From: Omnitrophica bacterium RIFOXYB12_FULL_50_7
GTDB lineage: Bacteria; Omnitrophota; Omnitrophia; Omnitrophales; Aquincolibacteriaceae
Reading direction: 5' to 3'
DNA length: 8,875 bases
NCBI GenBank assembly: GCA_001804345.1
Contig: MHFU01000172.1
Coordinates: forward strand, 938 to 9,812
Both the position numbers and the translations under genes were made by a program. Shown here piece by piece: positions 7,620 to 8,875 of this stretch. The notes beneath the pieces were generated by a model. That model did not search any database, was not told the origin of the DNA, and worked only from the letters and a program-made list of their open reading frames with translations. The stretch's first letter is position 1, and every line of letters begins with the position of its first letter.

Positions 7620-7626
7620 CTCCTTT
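7620..7626 (-). promoter_or_regulatory. Shine-Dalgarno selecting the GTG start of the REC-synthase
   Basis: The minus strand reads AAAGGAG and then GTG four bases later at 7615. The strong site supports this GTG, which places the receiver motif ILFVDDD right at the N-terminus, as usual for receiver domains. Confidence 0.7.
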
Positions 7627-7652
7627 AACGGTCAAAGAGATACGCGTTTCAC

Positions 7653-7667
7653 TGATAATGATTATCG
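7653..7667. promoter_or_regulatory. Fur-type operator box upstream of the operon
   Basis: TGATAATGATTATCG matches the 7-1-7 Fur box TGATAATnATTATCA at 13 of 14 fixed positions and contains the perfect palindrome GATAATgATTATC. It ends 37 bases before the GTG of the operon's first gene, a normal place for repression in the leader or promoter region. The related PerR and Zur proteins use similar boxes, but the GATAAT half-site favours Fur. If real, the whole receiver-synthase/methyltransferase/kinase operon would be repressed when iron is plentiful. No fur gene is in the window. Confidence 0.6.
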
Positions 7668-7711
7668 GAACTTTCCAGTTGCTCTATAGACAAATTTCAT
7701 TAGTGGTAAGC

Positions 7712-7776
7712 ATCGGTTCATTTTGACTAGCATCAAATATCGGTTATTTATCCTAGTCAAAGATATCGATCATTTC
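7712..7776. repeat. Three spaced direct repeats with a nested inverted repeat
   Basis: Three imperfect copies of ATCGGTTCATTT begin at 7712, 7739 (ATCGGTTATTTA) and 7765 (ATCGATCATTTC), so they are 27 and 26 bases apart. Between them lies a perfect nine-base inverted repeat, TTTGACTAG (7722-7730) and CTAGTCAAA (7753-7761). The cluster is 97-161 bases upstream of the operon start and overlaps the best promoter candidate. This is the kind of layout seen for cooperative regulator binding. The regulator is unknown. Confidence 0.45.
7732..7760 (-). promoter_or_regulatory. Possible promoter of the five-gene operon
   Basis: On the minus strand TTGACT (7755-7760) and TTTGAT (7732-7737) are separated by 17 bases. 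The -35 matches consensus at five of six positions and the -10 at four of six. It would give a leader of roughly 110 nt that contains the Fur-type box. The -35 lies within one arm of the inverted repeat. A GATAAT inside the Fur box is an alternative -10, but it has no well-placed -35. Confidence 0.3.
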
Positions 7777-7856
7777 GGGGATATCCTACAGTAGAAAGCT
7801 ACTAACGGGCGAGGTGGAGGGAACTTCGCCTCTTAAAACTCACTATTCTTGTAAAA

Positions 7857-7882
7857 TGAAAATCTGGTGTCTTTAGGGTGTC
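7857..7882. repeat. 26-bp direct repeat, left copy (paired GGTGTC motifs)
   Basis: This copy matches the one at 8191-8216 at 25 of 26 positions, in the same orientation. Its core, GGTGTCTTTAGGGTGTC, holds two GGTGTC hexamers eleven bases apart, about one helical turn. Paired short direct repeats on each side of a tRNA-derived core resemble the arm-type sites bound by phage tyrosine integrases. This role is inferred. Confidence 0.6.
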
Positions 7883-7897
7883 TAAAGCTTGCATCAA

Positions 7898-7917
7898 CTA
7901 TAGGGAAGTCATTCAAA
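7898..7917. repeat. Imperfect 20-bp direct repeat, left copy
   Basis: The sequence around GGGAAGTCATTCAAA recurs at 8326-8345 (GGGGAGTCATTTAAA), matching at 17 of 20 positions in the same orientation. Together with the 26-bp repeat 41 bases upstream, it suggests that the two sides of the tRNA fragment share ancestry or binding sites. Confidence 0.4.
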
Positions 7918-7935
7918 ACCAATCAATTTCGCGAA

Positions 7936-7953
7936 AAATCGTAACTTGTTATG
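7936..7953. repeat. Inverted-repeat arm, left side of tRNA fragment
   Basis: GTAACTTGTTATG (7941-7953) is the exact reverse complement of 8157-8169. The overlapping AAATCGTAAC (7936-7945) is the exact reverse complement of 8123-8132. These arms lie inside the 26-bp direct repeats and around the tRNA fragment, which gives a roughly symmetrical layout centred near 8040-8050. Confidence 0.5.
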
Positions 7954-7973
7954 TTTATTCAAATTACATTTGT

Positions 7974-8077
7974 TTTCAAGCACTTACAACAATCCTTTGC
8001 TAGGATTTTAAGTCCGGTGCGTCTGCCGATTCCGCCACTCGGGCATGTTTGTATCCTATTATGTTTCAAGTGGTTAC
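7974..8077. repeat. TTTCAAG-n3-TTAC direct repeats flanking the tRNA fragment
   Basis: TTTCAAGCACTTAC (7974-7987) and TTTCAAGTGGTTAC (8064-8077) share TTTCAAG and TTAC at identical spacing, 90 bases apart. They bracket the tRNA-Leu fragment and add to the array of repeats expected of an integrase attachment region. Confidence 0.35.
8003..8044 (-). pseudogene. 5' fragment of tRNA-Leu(UAA)
   Basis: On the minus strand the 42 nt from 8044 read as the 5' half of a leucine tRNA. They contain the acceptor strand GCCCGAG, the D-arm TGGCGGAATCGGCAGACGC, and the anticodon stem-loop GGA-CTTAAAA-TCC with anticodon TAA at 8010-8008. Similarity stops just after the anticodon stem. The variable arm, T-arm and 3' acceptor strand are absent from the following bases, and I could not find them elsewhere in the gap. 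The sequence is too well kept for chance and cannot make a tRNA. The break at the anticodon stem fits a tyrosine-integrase crossover in the anticodon loop, so this may be the identity block of an attachment site. Confidence 0.75.
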
Positions 8078-8122
8078 GCAAACAACTTTTTTGAAAACCC
8101 ATAAAACATTTAGTCCGTTAGG

Positions 8123-8169
8123 GTTACGATTTGATGCTTTCTACAAATCATTATTTCATAACAAGTTAC
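8123..8169. repeat. Inverted-repeat arm, right side of tRNA fragment
   Basis: GTTACGATTT (8123-8132) and CATAACAAGTTAC (8157-8169) pair exactly with 7936-7945 and 7941-7953. Together with the direct repeats they make both flanks of the tRNA fragment carry related short sites. Confidence 0.5.
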
Positions 8170-8190
8170 AAAATTCACAATTTTCATTTT

Positions 8191-8216
8191 TGAAAATTTG
8201 GTGTCTTTAGGGTGTC
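8191..8216. repeat. 26-bp direct repeat, right copy (paired GGTGTC motifs)
   Basis: This is the second copy of the repeat at 7857-7882, differing at one position (T for C at the eighth base). The copies are 334 bases apart and lie 121 and 147 bases from the two ends of the tRNA fragment. Confidence 0.6.
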
Positions 8217-8447
8217 CATTCCAAGCATCCAAAGTCAATAGTCCAAAAGATTTTTATAATACTATTTTTAACTCATAATAAAATCTATTCGTTTTTTAAA
8301 AAACCGCAAGGATTTTATCCGATCACTATCGGGGAGTCATTTAAATTGAATAAATATTTTGCGGTGGAATTTTGAGTTAATGCTACAAGCAAAGGTTGTA
8401 TCTATTTTTTTACTGACTAAAAGAGAAGCTACTTCGAATGTCACTTG
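8217..8447. other. AT-rich intergenic stretch, no gene seen
   Basis: I see no credible reading frame here on either strand. It includes the second imperfect repeat (8326-8345), a small hairpin CCGAT-cact-ATCGG (8319-8332) and a seven-base inverted pair ACCGCAA (8303-8309) and TTGCGGT (8359-8365) that encloses it. These could fold into a small RNA-like structure, but nothing supports transcription. Confidence 0.4.
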
Positions 8448-8490
8448 GCAGTGAAATTACGACATTAGTGCACTGCAATTCCGACATGAG
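8448..8490. repeat. Two tandem 21-bp repeats, possible insertion-sequence end
   Basis: The units at 8448-8468 and 8470-8490 match at 17 of 21 positions (GCAGTGAAATTACGACAT and GCACTGCAATTCCGACAT). Repeats of about 20 bases, used several times near the tips, are characteristic of IS21-family elements, so this may be a decayed end. No transposase remnant is seen, and the family assignment is a guess. Confidence 0.35.
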
Positions 8491-8493
8491 TTC

Positions 8494-8516
8494 CAAAAGA
8501 TCTCGCCGCTTGGCGA
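8494..8516 (-). terminator. Possible intrinsic terminator of the hemerythrin-type gene
   Basis: About 20 bases after the stop codon, the minus strand can form TCGCC-AAGC-GGCGA (8516-8503), followed by GATCTTTTGG. The stem is only five pairs and the T-run is short and interrupted, so this is a weak terminator at best. On the other strand the same hairpin is followed by AATTTT. Confidence 0.35.
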
Positions 8517-8535
8517 ATTTTAAAACCGGTTCTCC

Positions 8536-8875
8536 TTAGCCAACCTTTGGCGTGAATGCGCAATAGCCGATCTTGTCGCATTCAATTTTCATGCGCTTCC
8601 ACACCTCAGGCTCCGGAATGATCTGAATCGCAGCAGGATAGAGGATATTGTTTTCCTTAAAAATATGGTCCCTTAAGGTCAGAACCAATAGTTTGGATGC
8701 CGCATCCAGTTTTTTACGAAAACTCACAAAATCTATTTGTGCGGCAATTCCCAAAATATCCTTGAGCTCGCGCTTGCGGTGTCTCAAGTCGATATGTTCC
8801 ATACGCATGATGCGGGGCGGACCCGAAAGACCCCTTGCCTCCACCTCCGGGAAAAGCACATCTTCCTCGCGTTTG
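8536..8875 (-). CDS. DUF438/hemerythrin-type protein, C-terminal part, runs off right edge
   Basis: Reading leftward from the window edge to the stop at 8536, 113 codons are visible and the N-terminus is missing. A GTG at 8859 is not the true start, because homology continues upstream (KREEDVLFPEVEARG). The pattern REEDVLFPEVE, GPPRIMRMEHIDLR, LRDHIFKENNILYP and a final IGYCAFTP is typical of the hemerythrin-like C-terminal half of DUF438 proteins, which often also have a PAS domain. The His and Glu residues in MEH, RDHIFKEN and REED fit a di-iron helical bundle that senses or binds oxygen, nitric oxide or iron. It is separated from the kinase operon by the repeat-rich gap and is not part of that operon. 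Functional detail is family knowledge; only the motifs are seen here. Confidence 0.82.
   Translation of the reverse strand, partial: KREEDVLFPEVEARGLSGPPRIMRMEHIDLRHRKRELKDILGIAAQIDFVSFRKKLDAASKLLVLTLRDHIFKENNILYPAAIQIIPEPEVWKRMKIECDKIGYCAFTPKVG

Noticed and set aside
7785..7840. Hairpins GTAG-aaag-CTAC and GGCGA/TCGCC as a riboswitch
   Set aside because: They match no riboswitch consensus I know, and no gene follows on the plus strand; on the minus strand they lie upstream of the likely operon promoter.
8003..8044. Functional tRNA-Leu, or one split by a group I intron in the anticodon loop
   Set aside because: The anticodon loop is uninterrupted and similarity ends after the stem; no variable arm, T-arm or 3' acceptor strand was found nearby, nor any intron features.
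7616..8535. CRISPR array or integrase remnant in the repeat-rich gap
   Set aside because: The repeats are few, irregularly spaced and differ in type, and I saw no tyrosine-recombinase motif in any frame.

Overview
The window looks like a chromosomal stretch of an uncultured Gram-negative-type bacterium with moderate GC content and AT-rich intergenic DNA. It uses the standard code, ATG and GTG starts and good Shine-Dalgarno sites. Taxonomy is only a guess: a receiver-rich operon with a 7TM-type histidine kinase and a FabF-like enzyme would suit Omnitrophota or a deltaproteobacterium-like lineage, but nothing here is diagnostic.

Layout. At 1-268 is the N-terminal part of an unrecognised leftward gene that runs off the left edge. 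Divergent from it, a consensus sigma70-type promoter (363-391) drives a 439-residue XRE-type regulator (474-1793), which appears to repeat an HTH-cupin unit twice. That gene converges on a tightly packed five-gene leftward operon (7615 down to 1790) and shares four bases of stop codon with it. In transcription order the operon is: a receiver domain fused to a beta-ketoacyl-ACP synthase; an isoprenylcysteine methyltransferase-like membrane enzyme; a 7TM-GAF histidine kinase; a single-domain receiver; and a tandem double receiver. Junctions are +1, +6, -4 and +6 bases.

Upstream of the operon lie a near-perfect Fur-type box (7653-7667) and a cluster of direct and inverted repeats (7712-7776) over a possible promoter. 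The rest of the gap (about 7780-8535) has no gene. It holds a 42-nt 5' fragment of tRNA-Leu(UAA) between two near-identical 26-bp direct repeats, each containing paired GGTGTC motifs, plus inverted repeats. This looks like a phage or island attachment site without its integrase. Two 21-bp repeats and a possible terminator precede the C-terminal part of a DUF438/hemerythrin-type protein, which runs off the right edge.

How the genes may work together. The operon contains one kinase and four receiver domains but no DNA-binding output. One receiver is attached directly to an acyl-condensing enzyme, and a membrane methyltransferase sits beside it. My inference is a phosphorelay that controls, or senses the product of, a small lipid-type biosynthetic step, possibly under iron control. 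The synthase has a Tyr where FabF-type enzymes have their first catalytic His, so its chemistry may be altered. This fused, kinase-linked synthase is the best candidate for an undescribed system in the window.
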